The position numbers and the translations under genes were made by a program. Below, one piece after another: positions 8,018 through 16,974 of a stretch of 64,000 nucleotides of DNA. Below the pieces are notes generated by a model, which was not told where the DNA came from, ran no database searches, and saw only the letters and a program-made list of their open reading frames with translations. Positions within the stretch are counted from its first letter, which is position 1. Each line of letters starts with the position of its first letter. The DNA comes from WTAW01 sp964406575 (GTDB taxonomy: Bacteria; Acidobacteriota; Aminicenantia; Aminicenantales; Aminicenantaceae). The DNA is taken from positions 110,665 to 174,664 of the forward strand of contig CAYOSH010000004.1 in the NCBI GenBank assembly GCA_964406575.1. Reading direction: 5' to 3'.

Positions 8018-8908
8018 TCAGACGAATTCGCCCTTAGCGATTTTAAAGACTTTGCCACCGACAAGAACGTCAATGGCACCTGAGTTATCCTCAGCCTTGA
8101 GATAGAGGAGAGATGGCCTTCCGATCTCGTATCCCTGTTCCACGCGCACATTGATGCGCGGCTCTCCAAAGTAGCGGTGTTTCACCAGGTAGCCAGCAAG
8201 ACATCCATTGGCACTGCCTGTAGCTGGATCCTCCGGAATATTGTAATAATCCACAAACACACGACAGTTCAAATCATTCTTTGGACTGTAGGTCTCCGAG
8301 CAAAAGATGAGTGGAGCTTTGGCATCAGTGTGGGCGATCAAATCAAAAAACACATCTCTGTTAACCCTAGCCTTTTTCACCACATCCAGTGTCTTCAGGG
8401 GGACAATCAAAAAGGGAAGCCCTGTGGAGACTTCCTCTACAGGAAACCTGTCATCGATATCTGCCTCATCAAGATTCAGAGACCTGGCGATCGTCGCCTT
8501 ATCAAACGTACGCCCAAATTCGGGGTGTTGCTGTTCCATCCACAAATCATCCGCCTCGCCCTTGCTGAAACTCAACGCAACTGGAATCTGTCCAATCCTC
8601 AAATTGAGGATCACTTTTTCGATGGGCTTTCGAATAATTTCCTGCTGGATGATAAAGGCTGTACCGAGAGTGGGATGTCCGGCAAAGGGAATCTCCTCAG
8701 CTGGCGTAAAAATACGGACATCGTAACCACCTTTCCGCTGTTTTTCTGAAAGAATGAATGTGGTTTCCGAATAATTCATCTCTTTTGCGTAAAGCTGCAT
8801 CTCTTCATCAGAAAGGTCAGCCGCATCCAAAAAAACCGCCAATTGATTGCCTGCGTATTTTGTTTCTGCGAACACATCCACGATCGCAAAGGTGTGCGTT
8901 CTCATCAT
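8018..8908 (-). CDS. PhzF-family epimerase/isomerase
   Basis: A 296-residue PhzF-fold protein. Family signatures are FAIVDVFAETKYAGNQLAV at the start, the catalytic glutamate in MNYSETTFIL (about residue 46), IPFAGHPTLGTAF, and NIPEDPATGSANGCLAGYLVKH near the C-terminus. The two half-domains have the usual dimensions. PhzF proteins isomerise small unsaturated acids through a Glu/Asp acid-base mechanism. No phenazine genes are nearby, so the substrate here is unknown. Its ATG overlaps the stop of the upstream sensor kinase gene (ATGA at 8905-8908), indicating translational coupling. That pairing suggests, without proving, that the enzyme and the sensor share a signal. Confidence 0.88.
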   Translation of the reverse strand: MMRTHTFAIVDVFAETKYAGNQLAVFLDAADLSDEEMQLYAKEMNYSETTFILSEKQRKGGYDVRIFTPAEEIPFAGHPTLGTAFIIQQEIIRKPIEKVILNLRIGQIPVALSFSKGEADDLWMEQQHPEFGRTFDKATIARSLNLDEADIDDRFPVEEVSTGLPFLIVPLKTLDVVKKARVNRDVFFDLIAHTDAKAPLIFCSETYSPKNDLNCRVFVDYYNIPEDPATGSANGCLAGYLVKHRYFGEPRINVRVEQGYEIGRPSLLYLKAEDNSGAIDVLVGGKVFKIAKGEFV

Positions 8909-10380
8909 TCGCCTCTTTTTTTCTCTGGAAAAAAAATGATGAATTCAGTTCCGTGTTCCCTGTTTAGTTCGATGGTTCCCTCGAGCTGGTCGACCAACAT
9001 CGTCACCAGCTGCATCCCCAGAGATTTTGTTTTTCTGAAGTCCAATTTTTTAGGAAAGCCGTTGCCGGAGTCCTTGACGATCAATGTGTATCTGCCATCT
9101 CCCGCTGGAAGCAGAGACACTTCGACCTCACCGCTTTTGCCTTTAGGCAAGGCATGTTTGAATACATTAGAGACCAGTTCATTGATGATCAATCCACAGG
9201 GTATGCCCACTTGGGCATCCAAGAACACATTCTTGACGTCGATCCTGAGCTGGACAACATCTAAATCCACATTGTAGGAGTGAAACAAATATTTTGTGAG
9301 CGTTTTAATGTATTCCTCGAAGTTTATGTTTCCAAGGTCACTAGCCCTGTAGAGATTCTCATGGATAAGAGCCATGGAGCTGACACGGTCTCTGGTTTCG
9401 TTAAAAATTTCGCGCGCCTCTTTATCATCCAGTTGCTGAGATTGAAGTTCGATAAGCCCGGAGATCACCTGCATGTTGTTTTTCACACGATGGTGCAGTT
9501 CCTGGAGGAGTATTTCTTTTTCTTTGAGTGCCGCCTTGATTTTCTCCGTGGCCTTTTTCCGGTCAGTGATATCCATCATCATTCCTATGATTTCATTACC
9601 TGCAAGTGTGGCACTGATAAGAACGTTTTTGCTTTCGCCTGACTTCGTCAATAACTCGATCTCATAATAATTCAACCGCTCCTTTTCTTTGAGCTCTTGA
9701 ACAAACGCTTCGCGGTCCTCATGATTCTTGTACCTGGCTACGACACCCTCTTTGATCATTTCTTCCGGTGCGGAGAATCCCAGCATCCTGAAGAGTGCCT
9801 CATTGACAAAAAGGTAATCCCCCGTGAGATTTGTCCGATACACACCCACCAGAGCATTATCCACAAGGTCTCTGTATTTTTGTTCGGATATTCTAAGGGT
9901 GGCTTCCACATGCTTGCGTTCGGTAATGTTGCGGAGCGCTCCTTCGATACCGACAGGGATGTTATTATCGTCTAAAACAATCCGGGCACTGACCGATGTA
10001 TCAATCAGCCTTCCATCTTTGCTTTTAAGTTTCAGCTCGTAATCATTGATCCATCCTGTTTCTTTGATCTTTTGGACAAAAACATCACGAGCAGCAGGTT
10101 CGACAAAAAAAACAGTGACCGGGCGGCCGATGACCTCATTTGGCTGATATCCGGCTTGAGTGTAGATGGATGGACTGATATCTATGATCTTCCCATCCCG
10201 GTCTGTACGATAGCATACATCGTAGAAGGATTCAAAAATGGTCCGGTACTTCTCCTCGGATCGGCGGAGCATTTTTTCCTTTTTTTGACTTGTGACCAGA
10301 GCATTTTCGAGCTCTACGACTCTTTTGCGAAGAGCGATCAATTCTTCCAGATCCTGTTCTTTGGGCCTTTGTTTATCCAT
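8905..10380 (-). CDS. PAS-PAS sensor histidine kinase, HisKA_2 type
   Basis: A 491-residue kinase with no membrane segment. A short coiled-coil N-terminus (to about 40) is followed by a PAS domain (about 42-155, EKYRTIFESFYDVCYRTDRDG) and a second PAS (about 160-275, SEQKYRDLVDNALVGVYRTN). The phosphoacceptor segment is LLQELHHRVKNNMQVISGL, diagnostic of HisKA_2. The ATPase domain has the N box IINELVSNVFKHALP and G box KDSGNGFPK. It is presumably a soluble redox or ligand sensor that signals to an unlinked response regulator, as no regulator is adjacent. Members of this class often phosphorylate stand-alone receivers. The stop overlaps the start of the PhzF gene. Confidence 0.9.
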   Translation of the reverse strand: MDKQRPKEQDLEELIALRKRVVELENALVTSQKKEKMLRRSEEKYRTIFESFYDVCYRTDRDGKIIDISPSIYTQAGYQPNEVIGRPVTVFFVEPAARDVFVQKIKETGWINDYELKLKSKDGRLIDTSVSARIVLDDNNIPVGIEGALRNITERKHVEATLRISEQKYRDLVDNALVGVYRTNLTGDYLFVNEALFRMLGFSAPEEMIKEGVVARYKNHEDREAFVQELKEKERLNYYEIELLTKSGESKNVLISATLAGNEIIGMMMDITDRKKATEKIKAALKEKEILLQELHHRVKNNMQVISGLIELQSQQLDDKEAREIFNETRDRVSSMALIHENLYRASDLGNINFEEYIKTLTKYLFHSYNVDLDVVQLRIDVKNVFLDAQVGIPCGLIINELVSNVFKHALPKGKSGEVEVSLLPAGDGRYTLIVKDSGNGFPKKLDFRKTKSLGMQLVTMLVDQLEGTIELNREHGTEFIIFFPEKKRGE

Positions 10381-10545
10381 CAGTAACCGCTCTTGCCGAT
10401 GCTAAAGACGCTAGGCCAAAATCATCCCCACAAGCTTCATAGCATGCGTACATAGCTATCTATTGACTTTTTATATCAACATTGAAAGAAAAGTGCAATC
10501 ACCCTTAGGGATGAATTTTGAGGTGATTTGGGAGTGAAGCGAGTC

Positions 10546-11400
10546 TTAAGATTTTTTATGCGCAATGGCGAGGAGGTGCTGACTTGTCCCCAGAAGCGAC
10601 GGCTCATCTTCCACCCAACTCAACGCTTCGAGGAGTTGATTGCGTTTTCTCAGATCCTCCCATCGCGTCTCGAAATCCGGCAAGAATCCACCCAATCCTT
10701 CGACGGGAAGGACCTTTTCGCATTGAAATCCCGCGTCTTCGATCTCCGCCTTCAAATCCTTGGGGTGGTGGAAGAATCCTGTGGTGAAATAAAACGGATG
10801 ATCCGTGGGATTTCTATGCTGGCCGTCTCTCAAATCCTGTTTGACGATTTTTTCAAACTGCGGATCATCCAGGAATCCGGAAAACAATCCGTCCAAGATA
10901 GATGCGAAACGGGATATGGCTGCAACGAATAAAATGCCGCCTGTCTTCAGGATGCGGTTGGCCTCCTGCAGGGCACAAAGCCGTTCTGTTCGCTCATTCA
11001 GATGATACATGGGCCCAAAAAAAAGGACAAAGTCAGCACTCAAATCGGGGAAATCCAGGTGACGGGCATCCCCCACGCGACAGCTTTTGATGGGAACATG
11101 AGGCTGCCTCTGGGATGCACGAATCGCTTTTTCCACATGGGAAGGGACCGGGTCGACAAGGTGTACTTCATACCCTAATCCGGCTAGCCAACAGGAGTAG
11201 ACTCCCGCCGCACCCCCCACATCATAGATAACCGCAGGAGGAGGAGTCAGATAGCGCTGGATGATCTCCTGTGTGCGCGCCAATTCAAGTTTACTCGTCC
11301 CCTTGAAAAGGCGACTCTCTTCGTCGAAACTCTGGTAGTAGTGATCAAGCTCATGGTCAGATGTTTTTTTTGATGATGAAGATTTTTTCACGGTTTTCAC
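10546..11400 (-). CDS. Class I SAM-dependent methyltransferase
   Basis: A 284-residue cytoplasmic enzyme. The SAM-binding motif I is VIYDVGGAAGVYSCWLAGLG (a VxDxGGxxG form), with the motif II acidic residue at the end of YEVHLVDPVP. SADFVLFFGPMYHLNE is the motif IV region, and the ILKTGGILFVAAI strand is motif V. It has the methyltransferase-11/25-like architecture with an N-terminal helical cap of about 55 residues and a long lid after residue 150. Substrate unknown. The N-terminus starts with a lysine/serine-rich stretch (KTVKKSSSSKKTS) that is probably disordered. It is the third gene on this strand downstream of the metallophosphoesterase pair, separated by 31 bp from the DUF4440-like gene, so co-transcription is likely. 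Confidence 0.85.
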   Translation of the reverse strand: MKTVKKSSSSKKTSDHELDHYYQSFDEESRLFKGTSKLELARTQEIIQRYLTPPPAVIYDVGGAAGVYSCWLAGLGYEVHLVDPVPSHVEKAIRASQRQPHVPIKSCRVGDARHLDFPDLSADFVLFFGPMYHLNERTERLCALQEANRILKTGGILFVAAISRFASILDGLFSGFLDDPQFEKIVKQDLRDGQHRNPTDHPFYFTTGFFHHPKDLKAEIEDAGFQCEKVLPVEGLGGFLPDFETRWEDLRKRNQLLEALSWVEDEPSLLGTSQHLLAIAHKKS

Positions 11401-11431
11401 TTTAATGTGCTTCCTGAGCCTAAACCCCTAT

Positions 11432-11812
11432 TTATTCCGAAGTCTGTAGCCCGCTATCGAAGACGAATTTCCAGCTGCCATCAGGCTGTTTTTTCCAGAT
11501 CGTTACATAGTGGCCATAAGATACACTTTCCTTACCAGAAGCATCTGAGACAGAGCTTTTGTATTTACCGAGTGTATAGCCAAGGTCTGCGGAATCGGAG
11601 ACCTCTACAAAATAGGATTCCCATACGATTTCTCCCCTGGCCCTTTCAGTTAAAAACTCGAGAATGGCATCCCTCCCTATAATCGGTAGGAAATTGTTCT
11701 GGAAAACGCGGGCTTCATCGGACATGAAAAGATCGAATGCTCCTGCAAATCCTTTTTCAAAGGACCATTCACGGAACATCCCTACAGAAAATGCTGAAAA
11801 AGGATATGCCAT
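11432..11812 (-). CDS. NTF2-like (DUF4440/SnoaL-type) protein
   Basis: A 126-residue protein of the cone-shaped NTF2-like fold, with no signal peptide. Supporting stretches are the helical MFREWSFEKGFAGAFDLFM opening, the IIGRDAILEFLTERA helix, and the terminal strands VSYGHYVTIWKKQPDGSWKFVFDSG, which is the typical DUF4440 ending (W-K...G-W-K...D). Such proteins may be small hydrolases or isomerases, or ligand binders; none is assignable here. The ATG lies five bases after the stop of the metallophosphoesterase gene, so the two genes are one operon. Its closest relative in the window may be the secreted version at 34813. Confidence 0.7.
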   Translation of the reverse strand: MAYPFSAFSVGMFREWSFEKGFAGAFDLFMSDEARVFQNNFLPIIGRDAILEFLTERARGEIVWESYFVEVSDSADLGYTLGKYKSSVSDASGKESVSYGHYVTIWKKQPDGSWKFVFDSGLQTSE

Positions 11813-11817
11813 CTTGA

Positions 11818-13044
11818 TTATTCTAATAAGCCGGCGAATGATTTCCAGGATGCGCCATTTTTATTGATAAGCAGAACACCCGCATTTTCGCCGTTCGCAA
11901 CTGCCGGCCTATCTGTCCGCAGCCACCCGCCTGAGTTTAAAAGCGGATAGATTTTGCCATCGACCATTGCCTTAGCAGTCGCCATGTCCTCGTTTTTGAT
12001 GGGATTGTGTGTGTGGCCGAAAACAAAGGTAAAGGGAACGGGGATATCCCTATCCGTAGGAAGGTCAAAATCTTTGGCTTTGTCCTTTTGATAGCGTGGG
12101 ATGATGTATCGACTGATATAATCCTCGATGCTTTTGATCAGCATATCGTTGAGAGTCGATCTGTACAATCCGCTGTTCTCTGACCATGAGATCTTTTTGA
12201 TCTTCCGCATCAAGAAATGCTTCAAAATCCATCCGCTCAGCCAGCTGAGGTAACCTTTTTGCCTTAACTGTCGAAAAATCTCATCGATCATGCTTTCCAT
12301 CTCAGGGTTGTCTTTAAGGTTCCATCTATGAAAAGTCTCCAAAAATTTTCTGACAAAACTGGAGAGTCTTCCCGCATGTCCCATATGGTAATCGAAGGAT
12401 TCCAGCCAGAAGTTATTGAACGCTTCCAACTCTTCGAGATGTGCGGGCTGAATAATGGCATTCACGGGCCTGAACAGATCCTCCAGAAAGTGCCCATGGG
12501 TGAAGAGATAATGCGCATCAGTCCCTTCGTCTGAGGGAACGGTCACAAAATGATGGGGATACTTGACAACGATCTCAGGCATGGGTTTTTCGTCCGGCCA
12601 CACTTCACTGAGCACTATGGGAGGGATCAGATCTTCATCGGCTGTCGAAAATCGCATGTCCACAAAACATCTGGTGTATTCATGATGGCTGGGAGGAGCG
12701 AGGTTTCGCCGGAGCCGTTCGTTTATACAGACCTCCTCGCCCAGCTCTCTCCAGAAGTGATGGTCATGATTTCCAGGGACAAAAATGATCCGGTTGTAAG
12801 GGCCTATTTCAGAGATAATGGAGAAGAATTCCTTCGCATCAAGGAAGACTTCATCCAAAGATCCCACTGCCTGCTCAAGGAAATCACCGAGGATGATGAA
12901 CTCGTCTTGGGGCCCGAGCTCTGAAAGAAAAACCTGCAGAGCCTGGCTGTTTTTTTTGAATCGCTCGTCTTTGGAGTACAGATAGCTCGATTCTCGTCCC
13001 AGATGCAGGTCGGAGAGAATAATGGCGCTCTCAATCCGGCTCAT
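11818..13044 (-). CDS. Calcineurin-like metallophosphoesterase
   Basis: A 408-residue cytoplasmic protein with a complete set of metallophosphoesterase motifs: SDLHLG (about residue 11), GDFLE (about 58), GNHDHHFW (about 97), THGHFLEDLF (about 195) and FGHTHNPI (about 350). These coordinate two metal ions for phosphoester cleavage. A long helical insertion (about 210-320) separates the last two motifs and is unlike LpxH or YfcE, so the substrate (nucleotide, phospholipid or nucleic acid) is open. No signal peptide. The first gene of a probable operon with the DUF4440-like protein and the methyltransferase. Confidence 0.85.
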   Translation of the reverse strand: MSRIESAIILSDLHLGRESSYLYSKDERFKKNSQALQVFLSELGPQDEFIILGDFLEQAVGSLDEVFLDAKEFFSIISEIGPYNRIIFVPGNHDHHFWRELGEEVCINERLRRNLAPPSHHEYTRCFVDMRFSTADEDLIPPIVLSEVWPDEKPMPEIVVKYPHHFVTVPSDEGTDAHYLFTHGHFLEDLFRPVNAIIQPAHLEELEAFNNFWLESFDYHMGHAGRLSSFVRKFLETFHRWNLKDNPEMESMIDEIFRQLRQKGYLSWLSGWILKHFLMRKIKKISWSENSGLYRSTLNDMLIKSIEDYISRYIIPRYQKDKAKDFDLPTDRDIPVPFTFVFGHTHNPIKNEDMATAKAMVDGKIYPLLNSGGWLRTDRPAVANGENAGVLLINKNGASWKSFAGLLE

Positions 13045-13125
13045 CTCTTTCCCTTATTTCTTTAACATATATATGCTTTATGGCCAAAGTCGTCAAGACC
13101 AACACAAAAATCGTATTTTTTACGC

Positions 13126-13154
13126 TTTACGGACTCGTTTAAAGCCCCTATAAT
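13126..13154 (+). promoter_or_regulatory. Sigma-70-type promoter for the class B acid phosphatase gene
   Basis: TTTACG (13126-13131) and TATAAT (13149-13154) are separated by 17 bp. The predicted transcript start is near 13161, leaving a leader of about 33 bases that contains the GGAG ribosome-binding site before the ATG at 13194. Confidence 0.65.
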
Positions 13155-13193
13155 GAGAGACTTCATCTAGGAGAGAGTCGAGGAGTCAAACAG

Positions 13194-13850
13194 ATGTTCA
13201 GCAAGGTCAAAATAGTTCCTATTGTCATCATCCTCATTTTTTGCTTGAGTTGCTCTCCAGCTGTACAAGAAGACAACATCCGGTGGGTGACGTTTGATGA
13301 CATCGTGATCAGCCTACAAAACCAACCTGCGATGAATGTGGGTTTTGACATAGACGACACCGTTCTCTTTTCAAGCCCGGCATATTACTATGGACAGCAG
13401 AAGTATTCGCCGGGAAGCCAGGAATTTTTGTCCGATCCAGAGTTTCAAAAAGAATTAAACAACGGACTCGACAAATTCAGTATCCCCAAGGAGATCGCAA
13501 AAAAACTCATCGCATTTCACAAAAACCGCGGCGACAACTTATTCTTTATTACAGGAAGAGATCCGACAGAGACAGAGACGCTGACTGAATTACTGGCACA
13601 GATTTTCGACCTGGAAAATCCCAATCCCGTGATATTTTGTGGAGCAAATCCCGGAGAAAATCCAAAAATCAGGCCTCTCCAGGAGAACAATATTCAGATT
13701 TATTACGGGGATTCTGACGGGGATATTCTCGCCGCACAATCCCTGCGCATTCGGGCCATAAGGATCATCCGTGCGGACAACTCCACACACAAGCCCTTAC
13801 CAGAAATCGGGAGGCTCGGGGAAGAGGTCTTGGTGGATTCGCAGTATTGA
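13194..13850 (+). CDS. aphA: Class B acid phosphatase-like (AphA/HAD) exported phosphatase
   Basis: A 218-residue secreted phosphatase. The N-terminus has a hydrophobic signal (IVPIVIILIFCLSCSP), with a cysteine that could be lipidated although its lipobox is atypical. The mature part has VTFDDIVISLQNQPAMNVGF, then the HAD nucleophile motif DIDDTVLFSSP (about residues 47-57), the FFITGRDP motif with Thr (about 120) and YYGDSDGDILAA (about 166) with the metal-binding Asp residues. This is the arrangement of class B non-specific acid phosphatases (AphA), which dephosphorylate nucleotides and sugar phosphates in the periplasm. It neighbours a convergent 5'-nucleotidase, so phosphate or nucleoside salvage outside the membrane is plausible. 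Confidence 0.85.
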   Translation: MFSKVKIVPIVIILIFCLSCSPAVQEDNIRWVTFDDIVISLQNQPAMNVGFDIDDTVLFSSPAYYYGQQKYSPGSQEFLSDPEFQKELNNGLDKFSIPKEIAKKLIAFHKNRGDNLFFITGRDPTETETLTELLAQIFDLENPNPVIFCGANPGENPKIRPLQENNIQIYYGDSDGDILAAQSLRIRAIRIIRADNSTHKPLPEIGRLGEEVLVDSQY

Positions 13851-13857
13851 ATAGAAT

Positions 13858-13959
13858 CACTCCCAAATCCGTGATCACATAAACACAAGTTGCGTTAATA
13901 GGTGTCCTAATTGTGTGGCGGAGAAAACCGTGTGAAGGGCTGGACGGGCATGGGACATC
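13858..13959 (+). repeat. Truncated left part of the MITE-like element
   Basis: Starts at a tip resembling the left terminal repeat of the element at 23267 and carries TGTCCTAATTG at 13903-13913. Positions 13903-13959 differ from 23312-23368 at about four of 57 bases. The similarity stops between the stop codons of the two convergent genes at 13850 and 13966; the right half is absent. Confidence 0.75.
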
Positions 13960-13965
13960 ATTATT

Positions 13966-15516
13966 CTATTTGATGATTTGTATTCGTTCTTCGATCTTAC
14001 ACTTGAGCACTTCATGCTGCTCGAGCCATTCCACGAGCACTTGATTCAGGGGAAAACCCGTATCTCTTGAGTTAGAAACTGAAAAGTTAAAGTATTTATC
14101 TTTGGCCTGCCCAACAACATAGTCGTTGCTCACGACTGTGAAGATTTTATTGGGAGGGAGAACTTCGCCTTTATTGACGAGTACCTCACCATTCACTTCC
14201 ACATGATTCACCCTTTGCCCTAAGGGTTTGGCCTCTTTCGGATAATATCTATACTTTAGGCCGGAGATCTGCAGCCTGTCCCATCCTCTCTCCACATCAT
14301 GCTCCAGAACTTCTTTGATTTGCTGGCTGGTCAATTCAAACATTACAAGAACATTATTGAAGGGTGATACCTCGTATATATCCCCTGTTGTTATAGGGCC
14401 GGCTGCGATGTCGGCCCGGATCCCGCCGCTGTTCTGGAACGCGATCTGAGCTCCGGTCTTCCACCGCATGACGTCCGTGATCCAATTCCCTAGAACATTT
14501 TCCACCGGACAAGGATCACGCGTCTGATCAAACTCACAGACACCGATAACACGGGAGTATTCATCTTTGATGGACTTCTGGACATCTTTAACCAGCGCGC
14601 TCACTTCAGGAGAAGGATTTAATGCGACATCCGCCCAAAGCCATATGAGGCCTTCTTCGTAATCAATGATTCTGTCGTTTTGGATCGTGATCTTCAATGA
14701 TCCCAGTGCCCTTTGGTATCCTGGAGTCGATTTGAGTAAAACCCCATTGATCTCTTCGAATTTAAAGCTGTCATCTCCGAGTAAAACCACGTCGACTCCT
14801 TCCACTCCCTCCGCGATCTGCTTCCCTGCATCATACTTGGCTTGGGCAAGAACGATCACCAGATCCGTCTTCTTGTCCAGTTGAGGAACATAAGCGTTGA
14901 GAGTGGGGACGATGGGCAAGACTTCGAGTCCCACAGTGTGTTTTCTGTCCACTTCTATCAGGAACGTCTCTTCCATTACACCGATTATGCCAATTTTTAA
15001 ACCTGCTTTCTCCAAGATCACAAAGGGCTTTTCGGCAAAAAGCTGGCCATTTTCTTTATACACGATATTCGCCAGTACCGTGGGAAAGGAGGCCAATTGT
15101 TCCAAACCCTTGACATTTTCTTGCCCTTTATCAAAGGCATGGTTTCCAAAACACCAGGCGTCGTAGCCCAGCAGGTTCATGAATTCCATCATGACACCGC
15201 CCATGACACCCTTGTATTCCAGTTGTGCCGCAAGAGTGCCGGTCATGACATCGCCCGCATCCATGAGAAGAGTTGTTTTGGAGGATTTTCTGATTTCATT
15301 CAGGTAATGGCTGACTGCCTCCATTCCTCCAACAGGTCTTTGTTCATCGTTGAGTCTGTACCTGTGCGGCAGAAATGTTCCGTGTATATCGTTGGAGTGC
15401 AATAAATGGAGTGTCACTGGGCTTGAAGATCTGGAGCGACATGCGATGGGTGAAAAAATAAGGATGAATAAAAAACAGAGAGTGCTGAAAAAATGTTTGT
15501 TATTATGAAATCGCAT
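13966..15516 (-). CDS. Lipoprotein 5'-nucleotidase/UDP-sugar hydrolase family
   Basis: A 516-residue exported phosphoesterase of the UshA/5'-nucleotidase family. The N-terminus is a signal peptide ending in SPIACRS, which can serve as a lipobox. The N-terminal metallophosphoesterase domain has SNDIHGTFLPH (about residue 40), LMDAGDVMTGT (about 80) and CFGNHAFDKG (about 120). The C-terminal 5_nucleotid_C domain (about 330-500) has GNWITDVMRW, AFQNSGGIRADI and SPFNNVLVMFELT, the substrate-binding face. It would hydrolyse nucleotides or nucleotide sugars in the periplasm. Convergent with the class B phosphatase, with a repeat remnant between them. Confidence 0.88.
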   Translation of the reverse strand: MRFHNNKHFFSTLCFLFILIFSPIACRSRSSSPVTLHLLHSNDIHGTFLPHRYRLNDEQRPVGGMEAVSHYLNEIRKSSKTTLLMDAGDVMTGTLAAQLEYKGVMGGVMMEFMNLLGYDAWCFGNHAFDKGQENVKGLEQLASFPTVLANIVYKENGQLFAEKPFVILEKAGLKIGIIGVMEETFLIEVDRKHTVGLEVLPIVPTLNAYVPQLDKKTDLVIVLAQAKYDAGKQIAEGVEGVDVVLLGDDSFKFEEINGVLLKSTPGYQRALGSLKITIQNDRIIDYEEGLIWLWADVALNPSPEVSALVKDVQKSIKDEYSRVIGVCEFDQTRDPCPVENVLGNWITDVMRWKTGAQIAFQNSGGIRADIAAGPITTGDIYEVSPFNNVLVMFELTSQQIKEVLEHDVERGWDRLQISGLKYRYYPKEAKPLGQRVNHVEVNGEVLVNKGEVLPPNKIFTVVSNDYVVGQAKDKYFNFSVSNSRDTGFPLNQVLVEWLEQHEVLKCKIEERIQIIK

Positions 15517-15646
15517 AGCCTTCTATTAGCCCTCAGATAACGATTTCGAAAAAGAAGCCTCGTTTTTCTGGGCTATATCCTCGCTCTCAGAGAATGCTTA
15601 TATCAAAGGAATTCAAACTTGTCAAAAACATTCGGGTAACGCCTTT

Positions 15647-16867
15647 TTATTCGATGATAGAGCTGGCAACAACGTTAGCGACTCTGCTCCGCATGGAAAC
15701 CACCGAGCCTTCATCATAGGGATGAACTCTGTTCGTCAAGAAAATGACAAAAGTCTCCGTCTCCGGATCGATCCAGATCGAGGTCCCGGTGTAGCCTGTA
15801 TGCCCATAAGAATTGGGCCCGAACAGATCTCCCCCGTTTGTGGAATAAGAAGAATCGAGGTCCCAACCCAAACCTCTCCCAGCGAAAGGGACTTGTGGGT
15901 ATACGGATATCATTCGCTCGACAGCGAGGGGGCTCAGAATTCTTTGGCCCTTAAATTCCCCCTTATTCAACATCATCTGGGCAAAAATGGCCAAGTTTCC
16001 CGCTGTTGAAAAAAGCCCCGCATTACCGGAAATTCCAGACTGCAATCGTGCCAGAGGATCATGGACAACACCTCTTAAAGGCTCTCCATCAATAACTTCT
16101 GTGGGAACACACAAGGGGCGGAATTCCGCGGGAGGCGTAAAAAAGGTGTGCGTCATTTTTAATGGCGAAAAAATATGCTCTGTCGCAAATTCTGCCACTG
16201 TCTGGCCCGTGACCTTATGAATGATAAATGCAAGGGTTATAAATCCGAGACAACTGTAATGGAAGGCTTCTCCTGGGGGGTCTGACTTCTCCAGCTGGGC
16301 AATGTGTCCTACTAAAGTCTCTGTGGATATTGGATCGCCGTATTTCTGAGCGACTTCAGCGGCATCTGTATATGGGGGTAAGCCAGATGTGTGCGTCAGC
16401 AAATGCCAGATACAAGCGTCCTTAGGCTCTTGACCCTCTTCCCTGAAAGCTGTGAAGTCCGGGACAAAATCTTTGACCTTATCCCACAAGCGGATCTTGC
16501 CCTGCTCCACAAGGATCAGTATAGATGTGGCCGTGGATACAGGTTTTGTGATCGAGGCAAGGTCAAAAATCATCTCCGTATTCATCGGGCGATGTTCTGG
16601 AATCCACTGGCTTTCGCCGAAAGCTTGGTGGAGGACGATCTTGCCTTTCCTTCCAACCAAGAGCACAGCACCCGGAAAATCTTTGCGCGTGATGGCCTCC
16701 TGGATGATGGTTTTCACTCTGTTGAGGCGTGCTGAGGACATGCCGACTTTCTCCGGTTTAGCCTTTGGAAGCGGATAAGACCAACACAATGCGGCCACAA
16801 GAAACATCAACAAAGCGCCTGTGCCTGCTTTCATGAAACTCACCCTTAACATTTTTGATCGATCCAT
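15647..16867 (-). CDS. Serine beta-lactamase-fold hydrolase (class C/esterase family)
   Basis: A 406-residue exported protein. The ATG at 16867 is preferred to one seven codons upstream because GAGGGGG precedes it; a hydrophobic signal (ALLMFLVAALCWS) follows. The nucleophile motif SITK (S-x-x-K, about residue 98) lies in MIFDLASITKPV. The second motif is FHYSCLGF, i.e. Tyr-Ser-Cys in place of the canonical Tyr-x-Asn. The third motif is SYGHTGYTGTSIW, i.e. HTG instead of KTG. This pattern is typical of penicillin-binding-protein-like esterases and D-aminopeptidases rather than true beta-lactamases. It probably cleaves an ester or D-amino-acid peptide in the periplasm. Confidence 0.85.
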   Translation of the reverse strand: MDRSKMLRVSFMKAGTGALLMFLVAALCWSYPLPKAKPEKVGMSSARLNRVKTIIQEAITRKDFPGAVLLVGRKGKIVLHQAFGESQWIPEHRPMNTEMIFDLASITKPVSTATSILILVEQGKIRLWDKVKDFVPDFTAFREEGQEPKDACIWHLLTHTSGLPPYTDAAEVAQKYGDPISTETLVGHIAQLEKSDPPGEAFHYSCLGFITLAFIIHKVTGQTVAEFATEHIFSPLKMTHTFFTPPAEFRPLCVPTEVIDGEPLRGVVHDPLARLQSGISGNAGLFSTAGNLAIFAQMMLNKGEFKGQRILSPLAVERMISVYPQVPFAGRGLGWDLDSSYSTNGGDLFGPNSYGHTGYTGTSIWIDPETETFVIFLTNRVHPYDEGSVVSMRSRVANVVASSIIE

Positions 16868-16974
16868 TGCGACCCCCTCACCTTTCATATTAATCCTTAT
16901 CCGTCATGTTAATCCTGACTCGATATCACCCCTGACCTCAAATCGCCTCTTGTCAAACGATCCGTTGCTCCATA

